A DNA stretch of 64,000 nt, from the NCBI RefSeq assembly GCF_051020975.1, contig NC_135034.1, positions 1,798,001 through 1,862,000 of the forward strand, given 5' to 3'. Within the stretch, counting starts at the first letter, position 1; the number at the start of each line of letters is the position of its first letter. Source of the stretch: Osmia lignaria lignaria. Its lineage: Eukaryota; Arthropoda; Insecta; Hymenoptera; Megachilidae. Below the pieces are notes generated by a model. It was not told the DNA's origin. It did no database searches and was given only the letters and a program-made list of their open reading frames with translations. The translations under genes were made by a program, and so were the position numbers. Below, piece after piece: positions 27,701 through 43,097 of this stretch.

Positions 27701-30415
27701 GCTATAATGTAATATACTCACCCCTTCCCACAGATCAAGGTACCTACATTTAATAACGATATCATTATTACTACATCTACATTAGATATAAAGTAATATA
27801 CTGATCCCTGCCCACAGTTCAACGTACCTATATTTAATAATAATACCATTAGTACTATATCCACATCATATATAATGTAATATACTGATTCCTTCCCACA
27901 GATCAATGTACATTAACAACAACATCATTCATGCTATAGCTAAATTGGATATAATGTAATATACTGATCCCTGCCCACCGGTCAATGTACATTTAATAAC
28001 AACATCGTTCATACTATATCCACATTAGGTATAATGTAATATAGTGATTACGTCCCACAGATCAATGTACCTACATTTAATAACAATATCCTTAGTACTA
28101 TACCCACATTACACATAATGTAATATACTGATTCCTTCCCACAGATCAATGTACATTTAACAACAACATCATTCATACTATAACTACATTGGATATAATG
28201 TAATATACTGATCCCTTCCCACAGATCAAGGTATCTACATTTAATAACAACATCATTCATACTATATCTGCATTGGATATAATGTAATATACTGATCCCT
28301 GCCCACCGGTCAATGTACATTTAATAACAACATCGTTCATACTATATCCACATTAGGTATAATGTAACATAGTGATTACGTCCCACAGTTCAATGTACCT
28401 ACATTTAATAACAATATCCGTACTACTATATCCACATTACACATAATGTAATATACTGATTCCTTCCCACAGATCAATGTACATTGAACAACAACATCAT
28501 TCATACTATATCTACAATGGATATAATGTAATATACTGATCCCTTCCCACAGATCAATGCACCTACATTTAATAACAATATCCTTAGTACTGTATCCACA
28601 TTACACATAATGTAATATACTGATTCCTTCCCACAGATCAATGTACATTTAATAACAACATTATTCATACTATATCTACACTAGGGATAATGTAACATAG
28701 TGATTACATCCCGCAGATCAATGTACACTTAATAACAACATCATTCATACTATATCTGCATTGGATATAATGTAATATACTGATCCCTTCCCACAGGTCA
28801 ATGTACATACAATAGCAAAATCGTTATTACTATATCTACATTAGGTATAATGTAATGTATTTACTACATCCTACAGATCATTGTACATTTAATAAGATTA
28901 TTCATGCTATAGCTAAATTGGATATAATGTAATATACTCACCCCTTCCCACAGATCAAGGTAGCTACATTTAATAACATTATCATTAATACTATATCTAC
29001 ATGAGATATAATGTTATATACTAATCCCTGCCCACAGATCAATGTATATTTAATAGCGATATCATTATTACTATATCTACATTAGATATAATGTTATATA
29101 CTGATCCCTGCCCACAGTTCAATGTACCTATACTTAATAACAATATCATTAGTAGTATATCCACATCATATATAATGTAATATACTGATTCCTTCCCACA
29201 GATCAACGTACATTTAATAACAACAGCATTCATACTATATCAACACTGGGTATAACGTAATATAGTGATTACATCCCACAGATCAAGGTACATTCAATAT
29301 CGATATCATTATTACTATATCTACATTAGATAAAATGTAATATACTGATCCCTTCCCACAGATGAAGGTGCCTACATTTTGTAACAATATCATTATTACT
29401 ATATCTTCATTAGATATAATGTAATATACTAATCCCTGCCCACAGATCAATGTATATTTAGTAGCGATATCATTATTACTATATCTACATTGGATATAAT
29501 GTAATATACTGAACCCTCCCCACAGATCAATGTACCTACATTTAACAACAATATCATTAGTACTACGTCCACATTGCATATAATGTAATATACTGATTCC
29601 TTGCCACAGATCAGTGTACATTTAATAACAACATCATTCATTACATATCTATATTGGGTACAATGTAATATAGTGATTACATCCCACAGATTGATGTACA
29701 TGTAATATCGATATCATTATTACTATATCTACATTAGATATAATGTAATATACTGATCCCGGCCCATAGTTCAATGTACCTATATTTAATAACAATATCA
29801 TTAGTACTATATCCACATCACATATAATGTAATATACTGATCCCTTCCCACAGATCAATGTACATTTAGTAACACCATCATTCATACTATATCTACCACA
29901 GGTATAATGTAACATAGTGATTACATCCCACAGATCAATGTACATTTAATAACAACATCATTCATAATATAACTACATTGGATATAATGTAATATACTGA
30001 TCGCTTCCCACAGATCAATGTACATATAACAGCAACATCGTTAGTACTATATCTGCATTAGGTATAATGTAATCTAGTGACTACATCCCACAGATCATTG
30101 TACGTTTAATAACACCATCATTCATGCTATAGCTAAATTGGATATAATGTAATATACTCACCCCTTCCCACAGATCAAGGTACCTACATTTAATAACAAT
30201 ATCATTATTACTACATCTTCATTAGATATAAAGTAATATACTGATCCCTGCCCACAGTTCAATGTACCTATATTTAATAATAATATCATTAGTACTATAT
30301 CCACATCATATATAATGTAATATACTGATTCCTTCCCACAGATCAATGTACATTAACAACAACATCATTCATGCTATAGCTAAATTGGATATAATGTAAT
30401 ATACTGATCCCTGCC
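24720..30415. repeat. Large unit, second copy, shortened by 80 and 484 bp
   Basis: It aligns to 14,320-20,579 at offset 10,400 up to about 28,257. A beta front there joins an alpha back (monomer 28,192-28,275) and the offset drops to 10,320. It drops again, to 9,836, within the monomer around 29,170-29,210, where the shared CAGATCAACGTA sequence bridges two distant monomers. Both losses are whole-monomer lengths (80; 5x80+84), so phase is kept, as expected for unequal exchange between aligned monomers. Confidence 0.85.
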
Positions 30416-30768
30416 CACCGGTCAATGTTCATTTAATAACAACATCGTTCATACTATATCCACATTAGGTATAATGTAATATAGTGATTACGTCCCACAG
30501 ATCAATATACCTACATTTAATAACAATATCCTTAGTACTATACTCACATTACACATAATGTAATATACTGATTCCTTCCCACAGATCAATGTACATTTAA
30601 CAACAACATTATTCATACTATATCTACACTAGGGATAATGTAACATAGTGATTACATCCCACAGATCAATGTACATTTAATAACAACATCATTCATACTA
30701 TAACTACATTGGATATAATGTAATATACTGATCCCTCCCCACAGATCAATGTACATTTTATAACAACA

Positions 30769-33651
30769 TCATTCATACTATAACTACATTGGATATAATG
30801 TAATATACTGATCCCTTCCCACAGATCAAGGTATCTACATTTAATAACAACATCATTATTACTATATCTACACTAGATATAATGCAATATACGGATTCCT
30901 TCCCACAGATCAATGTACATTTAATAACAACATCATTCATACTATATCTGCATTGGATATAATGTAATATACTGATCCCTGCCCACCGGTCAATGTACAT
31001 TTAATAACAACATCGTTCATACTATATCCACATTAGGTATAATGTAACATAGTGATTACGTCCCACAGATCAATGTACCTACATTTAATAACAATATCCG
31101 TAGTACTATATCCACATTACACATAATGTAATATACTGATTCCTTCCCACAGATCAATGGACATTGAACAACAACATCATTCATACTATATCTACAATGG
31201 ATATAATGTAATATACTGATTCCTTCCCACAGATCAATGTACATTTAATAACAACATTATTCATACTATATCTACACTAGGGATAATGTAACATAGTGAT
31301 TACATCCCGCAGATCAATGTACACTTAATAACAACATCATTCATACTATAACTACATTGGATATAATGTAATATACTGATCCCTTCCCACAGATTAAGGT
31401 ATCTACATTTAATAACAATATCATTATTACTACATCTACATTAGATATAAAGTAATATACTGATCCCTGCCCACAGTTCAATGTACCTATATTTAATAAT
31501 AATATCATTAGTACTATATCCACATCATATATAATGTAATATACTGATTCCTTCCCACAGATCAATGTACATTAACAACAACATCATTCATGCTATAGCT
31601 AAATTGGATACAATGTAATATACTGATCCCTGCCCACAGATCAATGTACCTACATTTAATAACAATATCATTAGTACTATATCTACATTAGATATAATGT
31701 AATATACTGATCCCTGCCCACAGTTCAATGTAACTATATTTAATAACAATATCATTAGTACTATATCCACATCATATATAATGTAATATACTGATTCCTT
31801 CCCACAGATCAATGTACATTTAACAACCGCATCATTCATACTATGTCTATATTGGATATAATGTAATATACTGTTCCCTTCCCACAGATCAATGTACATA
31901 TAATAACAATATCATTATTACTATAACTACACTAGATATAATGTAATATACTGATTCCTTCCCTCAGATCAATGTACATTTAATATCGATATCATTATTA
32001 CTATTTCTACATTAGATATAATGTAATATACTGATTCCTTCCCTCAGATCAATGTACATTTAATATCGATATCATTATTACTATTTCTACATTAGATATA
32101 ATGTAATATACTGATCCCTTCCCACAGATCAATGTACCTACATTTAATAACAATACCATTAGTACTACGTCCACATTACATATAATGTAGTATACTGATT
32201 CCTTCTCACAGATCAGTGTAGATTTAATAACAACATCCTTCATACTATATCAACACTAGGTATAATGTAATATACTGATCCCTTCCCACAGACCAAGGTG
32301 CCTACATTTAGTAGCAATATCATTATTACTATATCTACATTAGATATAATGTAATATACTGATCCCTGCCCACCGGTCAATGTACATTTAATAACAACAT
32401 CGTTCATACTATATCCACATTAGGTATAATGTAATATAGTGATTACGTCCCACAGATCAATGTACCTACATTTAATAACAATATCCTTAGTACTATATCC
32501 ACATCACACATAATGTAATATACTGATTCCTTCCCACAGAGCAATGTACATTTAACAACGACATCATTCGTACTATATCTACATTGGATATAATGTAATA
32601 TACTGATCCCTTCCCACAGATCAATGTACCTACATTTAATAACAATATCCTTAGTACTATATCCACATCACACATAATGTAATATACTGATTCCTTCCCA
32701 CAGAACAATGTACATTTAATAACCCCATCATTCATACTATATCTACACGAGGTATAATGTAATATAGTGATTACATCCCCCAGATCAATGTACATATAAC
32801 AACAACATCATTCATACTATATCTACATTGGATATAATGTAATATACTGATCCCTTCCCACAGGTCAATGTACATATAATAGTATAACTGTTATTACTAT
32901 ATCTACATTGGGTATAATGTAATGTATTTACTACATCCTACAGATCATTGTACATTTAATAACATCATTCATGCTATAGCTAAATTGGCTATAATGTATT
33001 ATACTCACCCCTTCCCACAGATCAAGGTACCTACATTTAATAACAATATCATTATTACTACATCTACATTAGATATAAAGTAATATACTGATCCCTGCCC
33101 ACAGTTCAATGTACCTATATTTAATAATAATATCATTAGTACTATATCCACATCATATATAATGTAGTATACTGATTCCTTCCCACAGATCAATGTACAT
33201 TAACAACAACATCATTCATGCTATAGCTAAATTGGATGTAATGTAATATACTGATCCCTCCCCACAGATCAATGTACATTTTATAACAACATCATTCATA
33301 CTATGTCTACATTGGATATAATGTAATATACTGATCCCTGCCCATAGTTCAAGGTACCTATATTTAATAACAATATCATTAGTACTATATCCAAATCACA
33401 TATAATGTAATATACTGATTCCTTCCCACAGATCAATGTACATTTAATAACAACATTATTCATACTATATCTACACTAGGTATAATGTAACATAGTGATT
33501 ACATCCCACAGATCAATGTACACTTAAAAACAACATCATTCATACTATAACTACATTGGATATAATGTAATATACTGATCCCTTCCCACAGATCAAGGTA
33601 TCTACATTTAATAACAACATCATTATTACTATATATACACTAGATATAATG
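30769..33651. repeat. Large unit, third copy (partial)
   Basis: It aligns to 24,670-27,552 at offset 6,099, sharing rare markers such as GGATGTAATG, CCAAATCACATAT and ACACTTAAAAAC. Just upstream, 24,180-24,660 aligns to 30,119-30,600 at offset 5,939. The 160-bp step is two extra alpha monomers at about 30,600-30,760. The match stops where this copy reads ATGCAATATACGG and the other ATGTAATATACTG. Confidence 0.83.
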
Positions 33652-34789
33652 CAATATACGGATTCCTTCCCACAGATCAATGTACATTTAATAACAACAT
33701 CATTCATACTATATCTGCATTGGATATAATGTAATATACTGATCCCATCCCACAGGTCAATGTACATACAATAGCAAAATCGTTATTACTATATCTACAT
33801 TACGTATAATGTAATGTATTTACTACATCCTACAGATCATTGTACATTTAATAAGATCATTCATGCTATAGCTAAATTGGATATAATGTAATATACTCAC
33901 CCCTTCCCACAGATCAAGGTAGCTACATTTAATAACATTATCATTAATACTATATCTACATGAGATATAATGTTATATACTAATCCCTGCCCACAGATCA
34001 ATGTATATTTAATAGCGATATCATTATTACTATATCTACATTAGATATAATGTTATATACTGATCCCTGCCCACAGTTCAATGTACCTATACTTTATAAC
34101 AATATCATTAGTACTATATCCACATCATATATAATGTAATATACCGATTCCTTCCCACAGATCAACGTAGATTTAATAACATCATTCATACTATATCAAC
34201 ACTAGGTATAATGTAATATAGTGATTACATCCCACAGATCAAGGTACATTTAATAACAACATCATTCATACTATATCTACATTGGATATAATGTATTATA
34301 CTGGTCCCTTCCCACAGATCAAGGTACCTACATTTAATAACAACATCATTCATACTATATCTTCATTGGATATAATGTAATATACTGATCCCTTCCCACA
34401 GGTCAATGTACATACAATAGCAAAATCGTTATTACTATATCTACATTAGGTATAATGTAATGTATTTACTACATCCTACAGATCATTGTACATTTAATAA
34501 GATCATTCATGCTATAGCTAAATTGGATATAATGTAATATACTCACCCCTTCCCACAGATCAAGGTACCTACATTTAATAACAATATCATTATTACTACA
34601 TCTACATTAGATATAATGCAATATACGGATTCCTTCCCACAGATCAATGTACATTTTATAACAACATCATTCATACTATGTCTACATTGGATATAATGTG
34701 ATATACTGATCCCTTCCCATACGTCAATGTACATATAATAGCAAAATCGTTATTACTATATCTACATTAGGTATAATGTAATATACTGA
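33652..34789. repeat. Satellite segment joining the 6.3-kb and 9.5-kb domains
   Basis: It holds ordinary monomers with gamma copies near 33.8 and 34.46 kb. The order resembles the 1.3-1.6 kb units further right, for example 42.5-43.7 kb and 58.3-59.5 kb, but the 42.5-kb copy carries a 33-bp deletion that is absent here. Confidence 0.75.
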
Positions 34790-37700
34790 TCCCTGCCCAC
34801 AGTTCAATGTTCCTATACTTAATAACAATATCATTAGTACTATATCCACATCATATATAATGTAATATACTGATTCCTTCCCACAGATCAACGTAGATTT
34901 AATAACAACATCATTCATACAATATCAACACTAGGTATAATGTAATATAGTGATTACATCCCACAGATCAAGGTACATTTTATAACAACATCGTTCATAC
35001 TATATCTACGGTGGATATAATGTAATATACTGATCCCTTCCCACAGACCAAGGTGCCTACATTTAGTAACAATATCATTCATACTATATCAACACTAGGT
35101 ATAATGTAATATAGTGATTACATCCCACAGATCAAGGTACATTTTATAACAACATCGTTCATACTATATCTACATTGGATATAATGTAATATAATGATCC
35201 CTTCCCACAGACCAAGGTGCCTACATTTAGTAACAATATCATTATTACTATAACTACATTAGATATAATGTTATATACTGATCCCTGCCCACAGTTCATT
35301 GTACCTATACTTAATAACAATATCATTAGTAGTATATCCACATCATATATAATGTAATATACTGATTCCTTCCCACAGATCAACGTAGATTTAATAACAA
35401 CATCATTCATACTATATCAACACTAGGTATAATGTAATATAGTGATTACATCCCACAGATCAAGGTACATTTTATAACAACATCGTTCATACTATATCTA
35501 CATTGGATATAATATAATATACTGATCCCTTCCCACAGATCAATGTACATTTAGTAACACCATCATTCATACTATATCTACACTGGATATAATACAATAT
35601 ACGGATTCCTCCCCACAGATCAATGTACATTTTATAACAACATCATTCATACTATATCTACATTGGATATAATGTAATATACTGATCCCTTCCCATACGT
35701 CAATGTACATATAATAGCAAAATCGTTATTACTATATCTACATTACGTATAATGTAATATACTGATCCCTGCTCACAGATCATTGTACCTATATTTAATA
35801 ACAATATCCTTAGTACTATATCCACATTACACATAATGTAATATACTGATTCCTTCCCACAGATCAACGTACATTTAATAACAACAGCATTCATACTATA
35901 TCAACACTAGGTATAACGTAATATAGTGATTACATCCCACAGATCAAGGTACATTCAATATCGATATCATTATTACTATATCTACATTAGATAAAATGTA
36001 ATATACTGATCCCATCCCACAGATGAAGGTGCCTACATTTTGTAACAATATCATTATTACTATATCTTCATTAGATATAATGTAATATACTAATCCCTGC
36101 CCACAGATCAATGTATATTTAGTAGCGATATCATTATTACTATATCTACATTGGATATAATGTAATATACTGAACCCTCCCCACAGATCAATGTACCTAC
36201 ATTTAACAACAATATCATTAGTACTACGTCCACATTGCATATAATGTAATATACTGATTCCTTGCCACAGATCAGTGTACATTTAATAACAACATCATTC
36301 ATTACATATCTATATTGGGTACAATGTAATATAGTGATTACATCCCACAGATTGATGCACATGTAATATCGATATCATTATTACTATATCTACATTAGAT
36401 ATAATGTAATATACTGATCCCGGCCCATAGTTCAATGTACCTATATTTAATAACAATATCATTAGTACTATATCCACATCACATATAATGTAATATACTG
36501 ATCCCTTCCCACAGATCAATGTACATTTAGTAACACCATCATTCATACTATATCTACACTAGGTATAATGTAACATAGTGATTACATCCCACAGATCAAT
36601 GTACATTTAATAACAACATCATTCATAATATAACTACATTGGATATAATGTAATATACTGATCCCTTCCCACAGATCAATGTACATATAACAGCAACATC
36701 GTTAGTACTATATCTGCATTAGGTATAATGTAATCTAGTGACTACATCCCACAGATCATTGTACGTTTAATAACACCATCATTCATGCTATAGCTAAATT
36801 GGATATAATGTAATATACTCACCCCTTCCCACAGATCAAGGTACCTACATTTAATAACAATATCATTATTACTACATCTACATTAGATATAAAGTAATAT
36901 ACTGATCCCTGCCCACAGTTCAATGTACCTATATTTAATAATAATACCATTAGTACTATATCCACATCATATATAATGTAATATACTGATTCCTTCCCAC
37001 AGATCAATGTACATTTAACAACCGCATCATTCATACTATGTCTACATTGGATATAATGTAATATACTGTTCCCTTCCCACAGATCAATGTACATATAATA
37101 ACAATATCATTATTACTATAACTACACTAGATATAATGTAATATACTGATTCCTTCCCTCAGATCAATGTACATTTAATATCGATATCATTATTACTATT
37201 TCTACATTAGATATAATGTAATATACTGATCCCTTCCCACAGATCAATGTACCTACATTTAATAACAATACCATTAGTACTACGTCCACATTACATATAA
37301 TGTAGTATACTGATTCCTTCTCTCAGATCAGTGTAGATTTAATAACAACATCCTTCATACTATATCAACACTAGGTATAATGTAATATACTGATCCCTTC
37401 CCACAGACCAAGGTGCCAACATTTAGTAACAATATCATTATTACTATATCTACATTAGATATAATGTAATATACTGATCCCTGCCCACCGGTCAATGTAC
37501 ATTTAATAACAACATCGTTCATACTATATCCACATTAGGTATAATGTAATATAGTGATTACGTCCCACAGATCAATGTACCTACATTTAATAACAATATC
37601 CTTAGTACTATATCCACATTACACATAATGTAATATACTGATTCCTTCCCACAGATCAATGTACATTTAACAACGACATCATTCGTACTATATCTACATT

Positions 37701-38086
37701 GGATATAATGTAATATACTGATCCCTTCCCACAGATCAATGTACCTACATTTCATAACAATATCCTTAGTACTATATCCACATCACACATAATGTAATAT
37801 ACTGATTCCTTCCCACAGAACAATGTACATTTAATAACCCCATCATTCATACTATATCTACACGAGGTATAATGTAATATAGTGATTACATCCCCCAGAT
37901 CAATGTACATATAACAACAACATCATTCATACTATATCTACATTGGATATAATGTAATATACTGATTCCTTCCCACAGATCAATGTACATTTAATAACAA
38001 CATTATTCATACTATATCTAAACTAGGTATAATGTAACATAGTGATTACATCCCACAGATCAATGTACACTTAAAAACAACATCAT

Positions 38087-39628
38087 TCATACTATAACTA
38101 CATTGGATATAATGTAATATACTGATCCCTTCCCACAGATCAAGGTATCTACATTTAATAACAACATCATTATTACTATATATACACTAGATATAATGCA
38201 ATATACGGATTCCTTCCCACAGATCAATGTACATTTAATAACAACATCATTCATACTATATCTGCATTGGATATAATGTAATATACTGATCCCTTCCCAC
38301 AGGTCAATGTACATACAATAGCAAAATCGTTATTACTATATCTACATTAGGTATAATGTAATGTATTTACTACATCCTACAGATCATTGTACATTTAATA
38401 AGATCATTCATGCTATAGCTAAATTGGATATAATGTAATATACTCACCCCTTCCCACAGATCAAGGTAGCTACATTTAATAACATTATCATTAATACTAT
38501 ATCTACATGAGATATAATGTTATATACTAATCCCTGCCCACAGATCAATGTATATTTAATAGCGATATCATTATTACTATATCTACATTAGATATAATGT
38601 TATATACTGATCCCTGCCCACAGTTCAATGTACCTATACTTAATAACAATATCATTAGTACTATATCCACATCACACATAATGTAATATACTGATTCCTT
38701 CCCACAGAACAATGTACATTTAATAACCCCATCATTCATACTATATCTACACGAGGTATAATGTAATATAGTGATTACATCCCCCAGATCAATGTACATA
38801 TAACAACAACATCATTCATACTATATCTACATTGGATATAATGTAATATACTGATCCCTTCCCACAGGTCAATGTACATATAATAGTATAATTGTTATTA
38901 CTATATCTACATTAGGTATAAGTTAATGTATCTACTACATCCTACAGATCATTGTACATTTCATAACATCATTCATGCTATAGCTAAATTGGCTATAATG
39001 TAATATACTCACCCCTTCCCACAGATCAAGGTACCTACATTTAATAACAATATCATTATTACTACATCTACATTAGATATAAAGTAATATACTGATCCCT
39101 GCCCACAGTTCAATGTACCTATATTTAATAATAATATCATTAGTACTATATCCACATCATATATAATGTAATATACAGATTCCTTCCCACAGATCAATGT
39201 ACCTACATTTAACAACAATATCATTAGTACTACGTCCACATTGCATATAATGTAATATACTGATTCCTTGCCACAGATCAGTGTACATTTAATAACAACA
39301 TCATTCATTACATATCTATATTGGGTACAATGTAATATAGTGATTACATCCCACAGATCGATGTACATGTAATATCGATATCATTATTACTATATCTACA
39401 TTAGATATAATGTAATATACTGATCCCTGCCCATAGTTCAATGTACCTATATTTAATAACAATATCATTAGTACTATATCCACATCACATATAATGTAAT
39501 ATACTGATTCCTTCCCACAGATCAATGTACATTTAATAACAACATTATTCATACTATATCTACACTAGGTATAATGTAACATAGTGATTACATCCCACAG
39601 ATCAATGTACACTTAAAAACAACATCAT
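38087..39628. repeat. 1,542-bp sub-unit (about 19 monomers)
   Basis: First of a tandem series within copy 1 of the 9,542-bp unit. The phase is arbitrary. The length fits 10 alpha, 7 beta and 2 gamma monomers. It lacks the 79-bp hybrid found in the next unit, carrying instead a GTACCTACATTTAAC monomer group around 39.2 kb. Confidence 0.8.
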
Positions 39629-41249
39629 TCATACTATAACTACATTGGATATAATGTAATATACTGATCCCTTCCCACAGATCAAGGTATCTACATTTAA
39701 TAACAACATCATTATTACTATATATACACTAGATATAATGCAATATACGGATTCCTTCCCACAGATCAATGTACATTTACTAACAACATCATTCATACTA
39801 TATCTGCATTGGATATAATGTAATATACTGATCCCTTCCCACAGGTCAATGTACATACAATAGCAAAATCGTTATTACTATATCTACATTAGGTATAATG
39901 TAATGTATTTACTACATCCTACAGATCATTGTACATTTAATAAGATCATTCATGCTATAGCTAAATTGGATATAATGTAATATACTCACCCCTTCCCACA
40001 GATCAAGGTAGCTACATTTAATAACATTATCATTAATACTATATCTACATGAGATATAATGTTATATACTAATCCCTGCCCACAGATCAATGTATATTTA
40101 ATAGCGATATCATTATTACTATATCTACATTAGATATAATGTTATATACTGATCCCTGCCCACAGTTCAATGTACCTATACTTAATAACAATATCATTAG
40201 TACTATATCCACATCACACATAATGTAATATACTGATTCCTTCCCACAGAACAATGTACATTTAATAACCCCATCATTCATACTATATCTACACGAGGTA
40301 TAATGTAATATAGTGATTACATCCCCCAGATCAATGTACATATAACAACAACATCATTCATACTATATCTACATTGGATATAATGTAATATACTGATCCC
40401 TTCCCACAGGTCAATGTACATATAATAGTATAATTGTTATTACTATATCTACATTAGGTATAAGTTAATGTATCTACTACATCCTACAGATCATTGTACA
40501 TTTCATAACATCATTCATGCTATAGCTAAATTGGCTATAATGTAATATACTCACCCCTTCCCACAGATCAAGGTACCTACATTTAATAACAATATCATTA
40601 TTACTACATCTACATTAGATATAAAGTAATATACTGATCCCTGCCCACAGTTCAATGTACCTATATTTAATAATAATATCATTAGTACTATATCCAAATC
40701 ATATATAATGTAATATACTGATTCCTTCCCACAGATCAATGTACATTAACAACAACATCATTCATGCTATAGCTAAATTGGATATAATGTAATATACTGA
40801 TCCCTGCCCACCGGTCAATGTACATTTAATAACAACATCGTTCATACTATATCCACATTAGGTATAATGTAATATAGTGATTACGTCCCACAGATCAATG
40901 TACCTACATTTAATAACAATATCCTTAGTACTATACCCACATTACACATAATGTAATATACTGATTCCTTCCCACAGATCAATGTACATTTAACAACAAC
41001 ATCATTCATACTATATCTACAATGGATATAATGTAATATACTGATCCCTGCCCATAGTTCAAGGTACCTATATTTAATAACAATATCATTAGTACTATAT
41101 CCACATCACATATAATGTAATATACTGATTACTTCCCACAGATCAATGTACATTTAATAACAACATTATTCATACTATATCTACACTAGGTATAATGTAA
41201 CATAGTGATTACATCCCACAGATCAATGTACACTTAAAAACAACATCAT
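39629..41249. repeat. 1,621-bp sub-unit (about 20 monomers)
   Basis: Second of the series, with the same monomer order plus one 79-bp hybrid. The length fits 10 alpha, 7 beta, 2 gamma and 1 hybrid. Markers shared with the neighbours include ATAAGTTAATGTATC in one gamma monomer and TTAATAACCCCATC. Confidence 0.8.
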
Positions 41250-42542
41250 TCATACTATAACTACATTGGATATAATGTAATATACTGATCCCTTCCCACA
41301 GATCAAGGTATCTACATTTAATAACAACATCATTATTACTATATATACACTAGATATAATGCAATATACGGATTCCTTCCCACAGATCAATGTACATTTA
41401 ATAACAACATCATTCATACTATATCTGCATTGGATATAATGTAATATACTGATCCCTTCCCACAGGTCAATGTACATACAATAGCAAAATCGTTATTACT
41501 ATATCTACATTAGGTATAATGTAATGTATTTACTACATCCTACAGATCATTGTACATTTAATAAGATCATTCATGCTATAGCTAAATTGGATATAATGTA
41601 ATATACTCACCCCTTCCCACAGATCAAGGTAGCTACATTTAATAACATTATCATTAATACTATATCTACATGAGATATAATGTTATATACTAATCCCTGC
41701 CCACAGATCAATGTATATTTAATAGCGATATCATTATTACTATATCTACATTAGATATAATGTTATATACTGATCCCTGCCCACAGTTCAATGTACCTAT
41801 ACTTAATAACAATATCATTAGTACTATATCCACATCACACATAATGTAATATACTGATTCCTTCCCACAGAACAATGTACATTTAATAACCCCATCATTC
41901 ATACTATATCTACACGAGGTATAATGTAATATAGTGATTACATCCCCCAGATCAATGTACATATAACAACAACATCATTCATACTATATCTACATTGGAT
42001 ATAATGTAATATACTGATCCCTTCCCACAGGTCAATGTACATATAATAGTATAATTGTTATTACTATATCTACATTAGGTATAAGTTAATGTATCTACTA
42101 CATCCTACAGATCATTGTACATTTCATAACATCATTCATGCTATAGCTAAATTGGCTATAATGTAATATACTCACCCCTTCCCACAGATCAAGGTACCTA
42201 CATTTAATAACAATATCATTATTACTACATCTACATTAGATATAAAGTAATATACTGATCCCTGCCCACAGTTCAATGTACCTATATTTAATAATAATAT
42301 CATTAGTACTATATCCACATCATATATAATGTAATATACTGATTCCTTCCCACAGATCAATGTACATAAACAACAACATCATTCATGCTATAGCTAAATT
42401 GGATATAATGTAATATACTGATCCCTGCCCACCGGTCAATGTACATTTAATAACAACATCGTTCATACTATATCCACATTAGGTATAATGTAATATAGTG
42501 ATTACGTCCCACAGATCAATGTACACTTAAAAACAACATCAT
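41250..42542. repeat. 1,293-bp sub-unit (about 16 monomers)
   Basis: Third of the series, shorter than the previous one by several whole monomers. Direct measurement of monomers from 41,513 to 42,401 gave 77, 84, 80, 84, 80, 80, 80, 77, 84, 84 and 79 bp. A further partial unit begins at 42,543. Confidence 0.8.
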
Positions 42543-43046
42543 TCATACTATAACTACATTCGATATAATGTAATATACTGATCCCTTCCCACAGATCAAG
42601 GTATCTACATTTAATAACAACATCATTATTACTATATATACACTAGATATAATGCAATATACGGACTCCTTCCCACAGATCAATGTACATTTAATAACAA
42701 CATCATTCATACTATATCTGCATTGGATATAATGTAATATACTGATCCCTTCCCACAGGTCAATGTACATACAATAGCAAAATCGTTATTACTATATCTA
42801 CATTAGGTATAATGTAATGTATTTACTACATCCTACAGATCATTGTACATTTAATAAGATCATTCATGCTATAGCTAAATTGGATATAATGTAATATACT
42901 CACCCCTTCCCACAGATCAAGGTAGCTACATTTAATAACATTATCATTAATACTATATCTACATGAGATATAATGTTATATACTAATCCCTGCCCACAGA
43001 TCAATGTATATTTAATAGCGATATCATTATTACTATATCTACATTA

Positions 43047-43097
43047 GATATAATGTTATATACTGATAACAATATCATTAGTACTATATCCACATCA
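43047..43097 (+). repeat. 51-bp truncated monomer (33-bp internal deletion)
   Basis: The monomer reads TATACTGATAACAATATC where intact relatives, for example at 58,815, have a further 33 bases between CTGAT and AACAATATC. This is the only out-of-register length change I noticed that is shared by several copies. The same truncation is at 52,589-52,639, exactly 9,542 bp away. Confidence 0.9.
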
